From Thereva unica (lineage: Eukaryota; Arthropoda; Insecta; Diptera; Therevidae), in contig OX465281.1 of assembly GCA_949987705.1 (NCBI GenBank), forward strand, positions 97,992,326-98,056,325: a stretch of DNA of 64,000 bases, read 5' to 3'. Each line of letters starts with the position of its first letter. The first letter of the stretch is position 1. A model generated the notes under the pieces. It searched no databases, was not told where the DNA came from, and saw only the letters and a list, made by a program, of their open reading frames with translations. The position numbers and the translations under genes are program-made. Shown piece after piece: positions 41,362 through 50,539 of the stretch.

Positions 41362-42205
41362 CTACCAATATTTTTGGCGAATACGGTTGTAGGTCTTCAC
41401 GACTCCCTGGTGTCCACCGAAGGGGGAGTCGTGGTAATCTTTTAGAATTATATCTATCTCCTCCTGGGTTGTGATGACCTCAACTCTCTTCTCCCCTTTG
41501 AGGTTGTCGTCTTTGGGATTGTCTTCTGTTGTTTCATCTTCGATCCCAGGCGGTTTGGGTCCTTCCTCTGAGTGGGGGACTTCTAGAGACGTAGTTCGTT
41601 TGTCTTTTTCGTCGTTTTTCTGCTTTTGCGCCTGTGCCCTAGTGATAATATTGCATTGCCTGGGCGCTTCTCGTTGTTTTGTTTGGAGGTATTTTCCGGG
41701 TTGGTGAACTTGAGCTTCTACCGTGAAGGTTTTCGGCTCCTCTACGATTTGTGGTATTCGGCTGAGGGCATCAGCATTTATGTTATATTTTCCCGGTTTG
41801 TACTCGATACTGTTGTCGTATTCCGACAGCTTGTGATGGAATCTCACTAGTCGAGTAGTTGGGTCTTTGACGTTGAATACGCCTTTGAGGGGTTTATGGT
41901 CCGTGTAGACCGTAAATTTCCGACCCAATAGATAACACCTGAAATTTTTCACTGCCCAGACTATTGCCAGCAACTCTGTCTCAATGGTGGAGTAGTTGCG
42001 TTCTGCCTTGTTCAGTGTTTGGCTTTTGTAGGCAATAGGCTGGTCTTTTCCTACTTCTCCCTGAGAGAGCACTGAGCCAAGTGCCTCACTGCTTGCATCC
42101 GTTGTCAAGTTAAACGGCTTGTCGAAATCTGGATAGGTTAGCAGTGGAGGGGATATTAAGTTATGTTTTATTTGTTGGAATGCGTCTTCACACTTTGGTG
42201 TCCAA
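41362..42205 (-). pseudogene. Older Gypsy RNase H and integrase zinc region
   Basis: TTDASSEALGSVLSQGE starts RNase H, followed by AERNYSTIETELLAIVWAVK, TDHKPLKG and NINADALSRIP. The linker then reaches GGHQGVVKTYNRIRQKYW, the His pair of the integrase zinc domain. A frameshift lies near 42213-42225 between the RT end and this frame. It ends at the stop before MFRDISRYVRRCKKC. Confidence 0.85.
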
Positions 42206-42212
42206 GAAAATT

Positions 42213-42833
42213 TTACGCCTTTGTTAGGGGTCGGACTATCTTGGAAAAATCTGGGACGAATTTTCGGTAGTAATTAGCAAGGCCTAAAAACGATTGCACT
42301 TGTCTGATAGTCCGTGGGACAGGGAACTTCTGGACGCATTCTGTTTTACGTGGGTCTGGCAGGGCTCCTTTTTCTGAGCAAACGTGACCCAAATAAACAA
42401 CTTCTTTTCGGAGGAATTGGCACTTCTCTGGTTGTAATTTGAGGTTATTTTCCCTCAATCGGTCGAAGACTCTCCGAAGTTTAGTATTATGGTCCTCAAG
42501 GTTTTTACCGAAGATGACGATATCATCCAGGTAGACAAAACATTCGAGGCCTTGCCGGCCCGTGACGACATAGTTGATGAGCCGTTGGAGCGTAGCCGGG
42601 GCTCCTTTTAGCCCGAACGGCATACGTTTGAACTCATAGTGGCCGTAGTTTGTGTTGAAGGCTGTTTTAGCGCGACCTCGTGGTTCCACAAGCACTTGGT
42701 GGTAGCCACTGGCCAGGTCGAGGGTGGTGAAATATCTTGAATGACCGAGTTGGTCTAGAATGTCCTCTATTCGTGGCAGAGGAAATGCGTCGCCTATAGT
42801 TTTTTCGTTGACTTTTCGAAAATCGACAACTAC
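42213..42833 (-). pseudogene. Older Gypsy reverse transcriptase palm
   Basis: DFRKVNEKTIGDAFPLPRIE, then YFTTLDLASGYHQV (motif A), FGLKGAPATLQR, FVYLDDIVIF (catalytic YLDD) and FLGLANYYRKFVPDFSK. A TGA (near 42831-42833, where KKWRVVVDFR is expected) cuts it from the upstream frame; a C-to-T change in a CGA codon would explain it. The ORF drawn from 42695 starts at an internal Met. Confidence 0.85.
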
Positions 42834-43775
42834 TCACCACTTCTTCTCTCCATTAGGGCCAGCCTTTTTGTGGACCACTAATAAGGGTAAGTTCCATGGG
42901 CTCTTACTTGGTTGGACTATGTCGCTGTCCAACATTTCTTCTAATTGTTCGTTAATTAGCAGCCTTTGTGTCTCGGGCAGTCTGTACATTTTTTGGTTAA
43001 CAATTTGGTCATAGACCATTGGAATTTCATGGGAGATAGCTTCTGTATAAGTGAGCTTATCTCCTTTTAAGTGGAATATGTCTGCGTATTCGTGACATAG
43101 TTCCTTTATGGACCTCTTCTCTTCGGTCGTTAGTGGGTGGTCGAGGCTGAGTTCCTCGTCAACCTTTTTAAGGCGATGTGCGCGCACTAGGTCGTCCGGG
43201 TCTTCGTAGTCCGGGAATATGTGTCTGATTTGTAGTATGTTGGCGGCTTCCTGGTCACTGCTCTTGTGACCCCGTTTTGATTTGACCCCTAGTTTTTTCT
43301 GCCATTTGCGGCTTGTTTTGAGCGGTGGGGTGCCGGTTTTGGTTACCGGTCTTCCGCACTCGCCGTTGTCTTTCTTGACAAAGAGCCTTGGGCTAGAACT
43401 TGCAGGGTTGAGATTGAGTGGTATTGTAGAGTAGCCATTTGTGGGGACGAGCGTTAGAGTTAGACTCGTTAGGGCTACTGGGTAGTTGTTAGCATTGAGG
43501 AGGCCAACAGATACTCTTTGGTTTCCAGAAGGTAAGAGCGCATTCGCGAGGAATACTCCTTCGCAGGGCTCTTGAGCTTTACAGAGCATTTCTTCCTCTA
43601 AACTTAATGGTATTGGTACCACCATCTGGGACCGGCCTGGGATACAAATAGATTCCGTTAAGATTATCTTTTGTCTCAGGTCTTCATTGGTCTCGAAACC
43701 GTTAAGGTTGTTATCTTGACCCATCTTGAGATTGGCAGCTTGTATTCCTCTCGGAGGGTACCTGGGAGACACCAC
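42834..43775 (-). pseudogene. Older Gypsy protease-RT linker and RT fingers
   Basis: The frame spans a long linker (SICIPGRSQMVVPIPL, LSLDHPLTTEEKRSIKELCH) and reaches RT fingers QLEEMLDSDIVQPSKSPWNL and LLVVHKKAGPNGEKKW before the stop. It overlaps the gag-protease frame by about 100 nt in another register, which may be the element's natural frameshift or an indel. Confidence 0.8.
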
Positions 43776-44404
43776 CGGGGGTCGTCTCGTCTACGAGCTG
43801 AGGCTCCCTGGTTTGGGTTTTGCTCCTGCTGCTCTCTGGGTTTCGGTTTGGTGGTTTTGGTTTGTAATGGGATGGTCATTTCTTCCGGATTAATTTCCGT
43901 GCGAGGAAATCGTAATGTCTTGTTAGGACCCTCAACGTTGCAGTGCTGGGAGAGGAAGTCGTTTCCTAGAAGGCCATCTTTGGGAATCTCTGGCATGTTC
44001 TGCACTATTTGGAAAGTGCAAGGAATTGGAGTTTTCAAATTGAAGTTTCCTTGGCAACTTCCGAGAGTCTTCCCTTTGCCGAATGGCGATTGTAGCGAGC
44101 ACTTTTGAGAAGGGTCTATGGTGACATTTTGTCGAAGCTTATTCTTTTTTAGTATTGTAACCTCAGAAACTGTATCCACCACTAGTTGTGTTTTGCCGTT
44201 GAGGCTTATGTCGAGCGGAAGAGTTACTAGTGGGTTTGTATTAGTTGAGGCCTGAGGTCCCCCATTTGGTTTTTTGTTAGTGTTTAATGTCGGGCCGGGG
44301 GTATTTGGTCCGACTCTGGGAAGTTTCCAGATTGCGAGATCTCCGATCGCTGCCTTTGTCGGCAGTGTTCTACCTGGTGGCCTCGCCTTCCGCCGAAATC
44401 GCAT
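43676..44404 (-). pseudogene. Older Gypsy protease, altered active site
   Basis: NGKTQLVVDTVSEVTILKKN at residues 70-88 is the retroviral-type protease start, but the family D-T-G box reads D-T-V (GGT to GTT). It is followed by GLLGNDFLSQHCNVEG, the expected second conserved segment. The Gly-to-Val change should inactivate the protease. The N-terminal part belongs to the gag tail. The plus-strand ORFs here are shadows. Confidence 0.75.
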
Positions 44405-45000
44405 GTTTGGCGTATGTTGAATACTCGGCGATTACTGTTATTTACTTGATTTTGATTTTGTTGCGGCGGTGAACGGGGCGGTTGTTGTCGATTATTTAGC
44501 GGGTAGCGCTTATTATATTGCGGAGGTATTCCGCCGCTATTGTTATTATGGCGCTGTTCGGGGAAATGACCATTATTAGGTCTTGAGCGCTCTGGTGGGC
44601 GGCGACAATCTCGTGCATCGTGATTTGTCGTTCTACAAATGGTGCAATAGGGAGTATTTTTCCTTTTGATGCAATCGGCGTATGTGTGCCCCCTGTTTCG
44701 ACAATAACTACAGGTGACATTTGCCAGCGGATTGCTTTGAGACTTTTGAGGCGTTGTTATTAATTGTGTGGCCTGGGGTACTACATTAATTGTGGTTGGG
44801 GCAGGTGTATTTGTCGCACTCGGTTGTTGTGAACTGGGCAGGGGGAGATTGTAGTTAGTTAGTGTTGTGTGGGGAGGAATGTTGTGTTCTTCTAATGTGG
44901 TACTGGGCAGAGTGATGGTGGCGGCGGCGTGATGTTGAGCGGAGTAGAGTTGAGGTGTTTTTTGTATAGGGGTGGGGCCGTGCAGGCCTGACTGTGGTGG
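44405..45000 (-). pseudogene. Older Gypsy gag C-terminus with two zinc knuckles
   Basis: The minus frame reads NPLANVTCSYCRNRGHTYAD and then YCTICRTTNHDARDCRRPP, two CCHC knuckles for RNA binding. They are preceded by a Pro/Thr/Gln-rich region to about 44990. Homology stops near 45000, so the N-terminal gag, leader and 5' LTR are missing. The ORFs 44496-44720 and 44855-45142 are other frames of this region. Confidence 0.75.
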
Positions 45001-45430
45001 ATATCAACGCATACTTCGTGAATTCAGCGAGACAAAGCCAGATTCTGTCTTTACAGTAAAGTATGCAGAACAGAAAAGGAAAGAAAATTGAATCAGCTGT
45101 CAAAATTGAAATCATCAAAACAAACGAGCAAATATGCACCAATACATTAAGTTTATTCCCATAAACTCATAAAAGTTTAGCCGTTTAGTTGTATGCAAAC
45201 GCGTATAAAAATGTTGCTTTCTCTCGCTGATAGCCTGACATCGTCATTTTAAGAACTTATGCATATAGTTGTTCGACTTTCACTCATTAACCATATGAAG
45301 ATGAAAGACTTGTTAATTTCTAGACTTTGGTGAAAACGAGCGAATCGACATTCCTGGACTACATAAACACCATCTGTAAGAATTTTCAGCCTTCTATGTG
45401 CACTTATTTTTGAGTAAACAAATAGTGAAA
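45001..45430. other. Unassigned sequence between Gypsy and LINE-D
   Basis: About 430 bp without a credible ORF, repeat or element end. A TATA-like TATAAAAAT occurs near 45206, with nothing to attach it to. It may be a decayed 5' leader or unrelated genomic sequence. Confidence 0.4.
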
Positions 45431-46007
45431 GTAATGTGATTTGAAATTCTATTTCTTGTTGAGGGGTGCCTTTGCCGGCACTGCGATCTATTTCTTTGGT
45501 CTATTGTGCCATCCCCGTCTTTAAAAACCATTAAGGTTAAGGCTTCTAGTATAGCCTAAAACTGATTTAGGATTTCTGTCCCAAATCTCCCTGGGTGTAG
45601 GGAAGTCACGATGGAGGAGGCTCAATCTCTTCCTCGCTGTAGCCTCACAGTCGCACAGCAAGTGCTCCGCAGGTTCGGGAGCTGCTCCGCAGAACCGACA
45701 GCTTCAATCGGCCACCAGACCTATTTTATTTAGATGGTAGTAAAGCAAACAGTGGCCCGTCAAGAGTTCTGTTATTTTTTTAGCTCCCACCTGTTGAGAT
45801 GTAAAAGTTTGTCCGTTTTAGCTTTATCGATTTGGATGAATCTTTTAGCTCGACGAGCACCCTGCAGTTTCATTACCAATGTGACATTCGTGGCCCGGAA
45901 TCCACATCAGCGTGACACTGTTGTTCCTGCTGAGGAATTTCAGAGATTGAAGACAATCCAGGACTGTCTTTAATGACACCCTGTGAGATTTAATGGTCAG
46001 CAATGCA
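45431..46007 (-). pseudogene. LINE-D: RNase H and Cys/His tail of a different LINE
   Basis: The minus strand encodes an RNase H end (SVTLMWIPGHECHIGNETAG), then LTGHCLLYYHLNKIGL and the zinc-like tail CRFCGAAPEPAEHLLCDCEA, TARKRLSLL. That combination is known from R1/LOA/I-group LINEs and differs from LINE-A/B/C. Frameshifts are present. Its upstream part continues for about 40 bp after the Polinton (62463-62505), showing that the Polinton landed inside it. The plus-strand ORF 45734-45973 is a shadow. Confidence 0.75.
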
Positions 46008-46279
46008 AGTAGTATAGCAAAGAGAGTTCGGGACCACTTTCAGATTTCCATAGGAAAAAATCTTTTAATATATCATTTTTGATACCAAGTTTCCTATAAC
46101 ATACTTATCTGGCATAGAAAAATTAAAATTAACTTCAAACAAGCATCTTGAGCAATTTTTACAATATTCGGGGTTCGGGGCCACTTTCAGATTTCCATAG
46201 GAAAAAATCTTTTAATATATCATTTTTGATACCAAGTTTCCTATAACATACTTATCTGGCATAGAAAAATTAAAATTAA
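46008..46279. repeat. Polinton left terminal inverted repeat
   Basis: This TIR is built from two tandem units of about 150 bp, each starting GGGACCACTTTCAGATTTCC (second unit GGGGCCACTTTC) and containing TCCTATAACATACTTATCTG. It matches the right TIR with few differences. The unit continues past the TIR to about 46318 on this side. 46320-46660 is AT-rich noncoding sequence before the first gene's stop, with no other feature seen. Confidence 0.95.
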
Positions 46280-46663
46280 CTTCAAACAAGCATCTTGAAC
46301 AATTTTTACAATATTTTTCCTTATTCTTAGTGAATTCATTTACTCAAGTTTCCAAACAACATAAATAATAAAAGATTAAAGAATTTGAGTTAACTAAAAC
46401 CGCAAAAATATTCCTTATGTTTTCAATGATAAGTTGAGACTTAAAACCGCATTTCCTCATGCATTCAAAGATAACATAAACTTAAACGTGAAAGTATATT
46501 ATCAAAACCTTCTGATATATAATTTAAAAAAATTATTATGTTAATAAATGTTTTATTGTAAAATATTTTCATGTTCTTTTACTTAAATTTTTTGCTGAAA
46601 ATAAAGTAGAAAAAAGGTAGTTATAAAACACAAGTTGCTGGTTTAACATAAAATTTATTAAGT

Positions 46664-47134
46664 TTATTTCTTATGTACTAGAAATTTTCGAATAGCAAAT
46701 ACATTTTGTAGAGCACATTGTCCTTTATGGGTGAGACATGAAAACTCTTGATGTTTAAATTGAAGCCATGATAGTTTCGGACATTGTAATTCACCCTCAA
46801 TATCAAAAATGGTTGCACCGTCTCCAAGAAAATCCTTTACCCATCCGGTTTTTTCAAAGCCCTTGACATAAATATTTTTTTCAGCAAGTAAAGGTGCTAC
46901 AACAGTGTATAGGTAATGATATGGAGCATACCCATCATACCATCCGAAACCATGAAGATTGTGTTTTAACCAAAAGACTTGTTTTTTTATTTTGGGTGTT
47001 AAGTCTTCAAATTTAAAGGGTGGTTGGAAAATAAAATGTTGAAGCTTATCATCCGAAGAAAGAATTGCCAGCTCTTTAACAATAAACTTATTTAGATGGT
47101 CCTTGAATCCTTGGATATCAACTATTGCAGCCAT
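46664..47134 (-). CDS. Conserved Polinton-associated protein (IVDIQGFK family), function unknown
   Basis: I chose the Met at 47134 (MAAIVDIQGFKDHLNKFIVK), because the ORF's first Met (47161) lies inside the end of the upstream gene. About 156 aa, single domain. Conserved-looking blocks are IVDIQGF at the start, WLKHNLHGFGWYDGYAPYHY in the middle, and IYVKGFEKTGWVKDFLGDGA then CPKLSWL late. I recognise this as a small protein often encoded near arthropod Polinton capsid genes. The acidic IVDIQGF start and late Asp suggest a degenerate nuclease-like fold, but that is speculation. It overlaps or abuts the capsid gene's 3' end, so the two are probably co-transcribed. Confidence 0.7.
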   Translation of the reverse strand: MAAIVDIQGFKDHLNKFIVKELAILSSDDKLQHFIFQPPFKFEDLTPKIKKQVFWLKHNLHGFGWYDGYAPYHYLYTVVAPLLAEKNIYVKGFEKTGWVKDFLGDGATIFDIEGELQCPKLSWLQFKHQEFSCLTHKGQCALQNVFAIRKFLVHKK

Positions 47135-47138
47135 ATTT

Positions 47139-48338
47139 TTAAATAACTTTCTTAACTTCACTAGTGAGCGGATTATACTCGACTATTCGATCGTGGATAA
47201 GTAAGCAGTAAGCTGTTGTTTTCGATGGAATATTAGTGGAGGTTTTGAACTCTAATTTTATATCTACAGGACCCGTTTTGATAGCTTCATTTTGATGAGA
47301 ACAATCGATAACTGCAATTGGAGCGTGTTCGAGAAATTCTTTAGCTGAGAGGAGAGGTTGCGGTTGACGCCCAAAATAGGACTGTTGAAATTTCGCATAC
47401 ATGTTATATAGCAGGGCATACCGTTCTCGATCAAATTTCAAATTTAAATCATCGTATGGATAAGAATCAGAATTTAGGTGTACTTTAACATTAGTAAGGT
47501 TACAGTGATCAAACTTGCTTGCATCTTTTTTCCTATTATCTTTACGATCTGTTTGTAGGGCTAGTATAACATATCTCGGCTTTTCTAATTGTGCAGATAT
47601 TTTAACTGACCATGTGTGATCAGTTGTTATAGGTAACAACGGGTATTCGTACACATCCCAACTGCGGAATGGAGTTTGAATTGGACGTCCACTTTCAACA
47701 ATTTTCAGCAAAGAAAGCTTCTCATTGTCTGCTACAGATATATGTGGTATTTTCCATTGCAACTTGAAAATGTTAACAGCAACTTCATCGGTGGGAGCTA
47801 TAACAGCATTCTCATCTGTTCTGCTTCGAATTAAAATTAGTTCATGTTTAGCGTTTAAAATGATTTTTTTGTAGTCTTCAGCAAATCCTAACAACATATT
47901 AAGCGGTACACAGAAATTGAAGAACAACTTTTCATGTTTCATGAATTCTGAGGGCGACCAACCAGCATTGTAAAGCATTTTGCTTTCATTTTCATTTAAC
48001 GAGATATAGTTCTTCAACGTTGATACAATTCCGAGGTTTCTTGTTCGATCGATTTCCACTCCATTTAATTCGTAGCGAATTTCATCGAAAAGAAATGAGA
48101 AAACATTGTTTGTTAGGCTTGCATCAGCAGATTTTGTCCCATCAGTCTTAGCTACAGAGCCTTCAATATATATTAGACTCTCACTTGGTAGAATGTACAA
48201 ATCTTGATGTTGTACTACAATTCGAATCTCATCACTGTTTTTAAATGAAGTTAAAAATGGTGAATAGCTGTGGTATTCTAATTTTGATACACTGTTATCA
48301 TAAGAAACGTCTCTGTTAATATTCAATATTTCGCTCAT
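47139..48338 (-). CDS. Putative major capsid protein (jelly-roll), 399 aa
   Basis: The start is MSEILNINRDVSYDNSVSKL. The protein is beta-rich with no enzyme motif. Motifs: YIEGSVAKTDGTKSADASLT, LFDEIRYELNGVEIDRTRNL, LKNYISLNENESKMLYNAGW, FNFCVPLNMLLGF and SWDVYEYPLLPI. The ELNGVEID block and its place next to the penton-like gene match insect Polinton proteins that I take to be the double-jelly-roll capsid. The length is on the short side for that fold, so a fold prediction is needed. Intact frame, minus-strand virion block. Expected role: icosahedral shell. Confidence 0.6.
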   Translation of the reverse strand: MSEILNINRDVSYDNSVSKLEYHSYSPFLTSFKNSDEIRIVVQHQDLYILPSESLIYIEGSVAKTDGTKSADASLTNNVFSFLFDEIRYELNGVEIDRTRNLGIVSTLKNYISLNENESKMLYNAGWSPSEFMKHEKLFFNFCVPLNMLLGFAEDYKKIILNAKHELILIRSRTDENAVIAPTDEVAVNIFKLQWKIPHISVADNEKLSLLKIVESGRPIQTPFRSWDVYEYPLLPITTDHTWSVKISAQLEKPRYVILALQTDRKDNRKKDASKFDHCNLTNVKVHLNSDSYPYDDLNLKFDRERYALLYNMYAKFQQSYFGRQPQPLLSAKEFLEHAPIAVIDCSHQNEAIKTGPVDIKLEFKTSTNIPSKTTAYCLLIHDRIVEYNPLTSEVKKVI

Positions 48339-48473
48339 TTTTTTAATTTAAGTCCCAGAGATATTAAAAATTGTCTATTAGCTGAGCTTAATTTCGGTCT
48401 TATCCTTGGTAAAGTATCTAAATGACTGGAGGGGTGAACAGGTTTTTCTATCCTTTTATTATCACTGTCTCTG

Positions 48474-49166
48474 TTATATATCAACATGTTGAGGTCTCAA
48501 ATGTAATCTAACAGTAATGGTTTCTCCTCTAAAGTTTATTAGGTCACCGTCTTGATCAACTAATTTCAACACAAGCGAACTTATCCTTTTAACATTCACT
48601 GGCAAATAAATAACATTTTTAGGCACCTCAACTATTTTATAGCCGGGACCCACTTTAGGAGAAAATTCGTGAAGTGTGTGAACTGGTGTATTATTTATGA
48701 ATGACCCTGATACAAGGTTGCACTCAACACGAATCACATTAATTTTAATTATATTAACGGGTAAATTCGACACATTTATTATGTTAGGGTCTAATTCACG
48801 TTTACTAAACCCTAGCAACGGACCAATAGAGCGTGCTTTATTAAAATTTATTTTTTCTGTACTCTTTAGTTCAGTTTTTAAAGTGTTATTGTTAGCTACA
48901 ATAATAACTGATGGTTTGGTTTTAGTTTTAGTCAAATCTCTTTTAATAAGAGCTGCAATATCATCAATTTCATATGACCCATCTGAAATTTGTATAAGTT
49001 CATCTCCTACATGAAATAAGTTGTTTCTTCCATCTACATTCGGTATTGAATTATAAGTTTGTAAATCAATCAAGCCGCAAACATAGTCTGTATTAAGATC
49101 TAAAGGTGGGAAATATTCAGCTGTTAGTACAGACGAATTTCCAGTTAAAGTTAGTGTTAACGACAT
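48474..49166 (-). CDS. Minor capsid (penton-like) protein
   Basis: The start is MSLTLTLTGNSSVLTAEYFP (Met at 49166 or 49172). The protein has AEYFPPLDLNTDYVCGLIDL, a central RSIGPLLGFSKREL, and ends FRGETITVRLHLRPQHVDI. The pattern TAxYFPPIDL near the start, SIG-x-LLGF in the middle and TVRLHL at the end is the one I know from Polinton/adintovirus single-jelly-roll penton proteins. About 230 aa is the usual size. It lies directly upstream of the putative major capsid gene in the same direction; the two are expected to assemble together. Frame intact. Confidence 0.85.
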   Translation of the reverse strand: MSLTLTLTGNSSVLTAEYFPPLDLNTDYVCGLIDLQTYNSIPNVDGRNNLFHVGDELIQISDGSYEIDDIAALIKRDLTKTKTKPSVIIVANNNTLKTELKSTEKINFNKARSIGPLLGFSKRELDPNIINVSNLPVNIIKINVIRVECNLVSGSFINNTPVHTLHEFSPKVGPGYKIVEVPKNVIYLPVNVKRISSLVLKLVDQDGDLINFRGETITVRLHLRPQHVDI

Positions 49167-49251
49167 GATCAAATGGTAAGTCTAAATGAAAATGCTAATG
49201 TAATAGGTTTGAAGGTTTTATTTATACTTATATATAGATCAAATGTATAAA

Positions 49252-49605
49252 TTAAATTGTCTTAGAACGATTATAAAGGAACGTTAAGCACAGATGTCCA
49301 CAATTTACAGAATTATAATTTTGATATGCTTCATAGTTGTACACTATGTTATTTCCTAAATACTTTAAAAGTTCTTTTGGTGGTTGTAAGTTTCCGAAAC
49401 TGTCGAAGTATTCAATATCAGTTCCTTTTTTGTGGTATGCTACCCAGTGTGTCCCCCGACCAATGGAAGAATCCAAATTGACGATCCCACATTCATTTCT
49501 TCTAGGTCTTTTGGGAAGCTCATCAATCATAAAGACTCCTCTGAAGTGTGGTATGTATTGACCATGCTTATATAAATCGTATTCGTTTAATGGACGATAG
49601 CGTTC
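49252..49605 (-). CDS. Adenovirus-type cysteine protease (maturation protease), start unclear
   Basis: The Met-initiated frame begins at 49530, but homologous-looking sequence (LNEYDLYKHG, HFRGVF) extends in frame back to a TGA at 49606-49608, the stop of the core-protein gene. Catalytic parts are NLDSSIGRGTHWVAYHKK (His in GTHW), IEYFDSFG (Asp) and NSVNCGHLCLTFLY (Cys in NCG). These are the expected His, acidic residue and Cys of the adenain fold. It should process capsid and core proteins in the particle. No ATG exists between the TGA and 49530, so the N-terminal segment needs readthrough, a non-AUG start or splicing. The C-terminus is short. Confidence 0.85.
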   Translation of the reverse strand, partial: ERYRPLNEYDLYKHGQYIPHFRGVFMIDELPKRPRRNECGIVNLDSSIGRGTHWVAYHKKGTDIEYFDSFGNLQPPKELLKYLGNNIVYNYEAYQNYNSVNCGHLCLTFLYNRSKTI

Positions 49606-50439
49606 TCAGTAGTTTTTTGTCGGTGGATTTAGGTAAAGTCCTAACCCCTTTCTATATGGTTTTAAATATAGACCTTTTCCACTTTTCCCTAAAGCTATTG
49701 CCTCCATTGTCTGATTATGACGTTTATTTTCCTCCAATTGTTGTTTAGCCTTACTTGCATCATTAACAGCTTTTACAATTCCAGCTGTACCACCTGTTAA
49801 CGCACCTAAAGCAGAAAGTCCTGTAAAAATGGGGATAAGAGGTAAAACTCCTCCAGTTCTTGGTATAGGAATAATGCGAGGTGGTTTTGTGCATTTTCTC
49901 TTTCCTCTAAACACATTTCTGGTAGCACCAAGAGCGAGTTGTATAGCTTCCTTTAAAGAGCCTGGCTTCTTTGATTTCAATATATTTCGTGCTTCCCGAA
50001 CTCCTTTTTGTAATGTTAATTTAATTTTAGGTTTTTTAGTTGAACGTTTTGCTTTTAAGCCCATCCCAAGTTTAAGTTTTGTCTTCATAGCGTTTGTTAC
50101 AAGCCAGGCATTAAGTCGTTCACCAAATAATGCGTCACTAGATTTTACTCTCTGCCACGCTTTTTCTGCTAATATTCGATCAGCGATATGACGATCTTCA
50201 ATATTTTTATGTTTGTTATATGCAATATCGTGCTCTTTGCAGGCGGCGTCAAGAGGATTTATACCAGGAGCACCTCTAGCTACTCTTTCTAACAATTTAG
50301 TACCAGGACCGCAATACTGATAACCAGGCAAATGCAATTCGAAAGGTAAATTGCTTATTGCTGTGTTCAATAAACCTTTCCCCTTATATATTTTATGTTG
50401 TGGGCGGTTTTTATTAAAATTTTTCTTATGATCTATCAT
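49606..50439 (-). CDS. PLA2-pX core protein: parvovirus-like phospholipase A2 fused to adenovirus pX-like tail
   Basis: Residues 37-75 carry the calcium-loop pattern LPGYQYCGPGTKL and the catalytic helix DAACKEHDIAY (His70, Asp71), as in parvoviral VP1 phospholipase domains. The middle is highly basic (about 115-185, many Lys/Arg, DNA-binding type). Residues 195-223 (GGVLPLIPIFTGLSALGALT) are hydrophobic, and the end has KGLYLKPYRKGLGLYL, like adenovirus pX/mu and adintovirus core proteins. 277 aa, intact, first gene of the minus virion block. Expected roles are genome condensation and membrane breach on entry. It ends in a TGA directly in frame with the protease. Confidence 0.85.
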   Translation of the reverse strand: MIDHKKNFNKNRPQHKIYKGKGLLNTAISNLPFELHLPGYQYCGPGTKLLERVARGAPGINPLDAACKEHDIAYNKHKNIEDRHIADRILAEKAWQRVKSSDALFGERLNAWLVTNAMKTKLKLGMGLKAKRSTKKPKIKLTLQKGVREARNILKSKKPGSLKEAIQLALGATRNVFRGKRKCTKPPRIIPIPRTGGVLPLIPIFTGLSALGALTGGTAGIVKAVNDASKAKQQLEENKRHNQTMEAIALGKSGKGLYLKPYRKGLGLYLNPPTKNY

Positions 50440-50539
50440 TCAGCGAAACGTTTTGCAAAATCTATGTGTGTATTCTAGCTTCGATACCTTAAAACTAATA
50501 TAAAATTGATGGATTCAAGTATATATATTAGTTTTCACT
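50440..50539. promoter_or_regulatory. Divergent promoter region of the Polinton
   Basis: Only 100 bp separates the oppositely directed PLA2-pX and ATPase genes. TATATATA-type sequence lies about 10-20 bp before the ATPase ATG (50519-50530), and TATAAAATTGATGG lies near 50491-50503. Both virion blocks are probably driven from here. No other element is recognised. Confidence 0.45.

Larger units (their letters stand above)
37440..45000 (-). mobile_element. Older Gypsy element with 1-kb LTR, minus strand, 5' end missing
   Basis: The minus strand shows gag zinc knuckles, protease, RT, RNase H and integrase in order (45000 down to 40573), a polypurine tract and a 1037-bp 3' LTR. Stops, frameshifts and changed catalytic residues show it is inactive. 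The 5' LTR and gag N-terminus are absent beyond about 45000. A 1.6-kb foldback element (38701-40304) lies between integrase and LTR. The clade looks close to the mdg1/412 group by integrase wording, with low certainty. Confidence 0.85.

Noticed and set aside
44855..45142. 95-aa minus-strand ORF with a hydrophobic N-terminus that looks like a signal peptide
   Set aside because: The neighbouring frame is the Pro/Thr-rich gag tail of the older Gypsy; the hydrophobic part lies beyond the element's end.
49829..50191. 120-aa plus-strand ORF
   Set aside because: Antisense to the PLA2-pX gene, which has clear domains.
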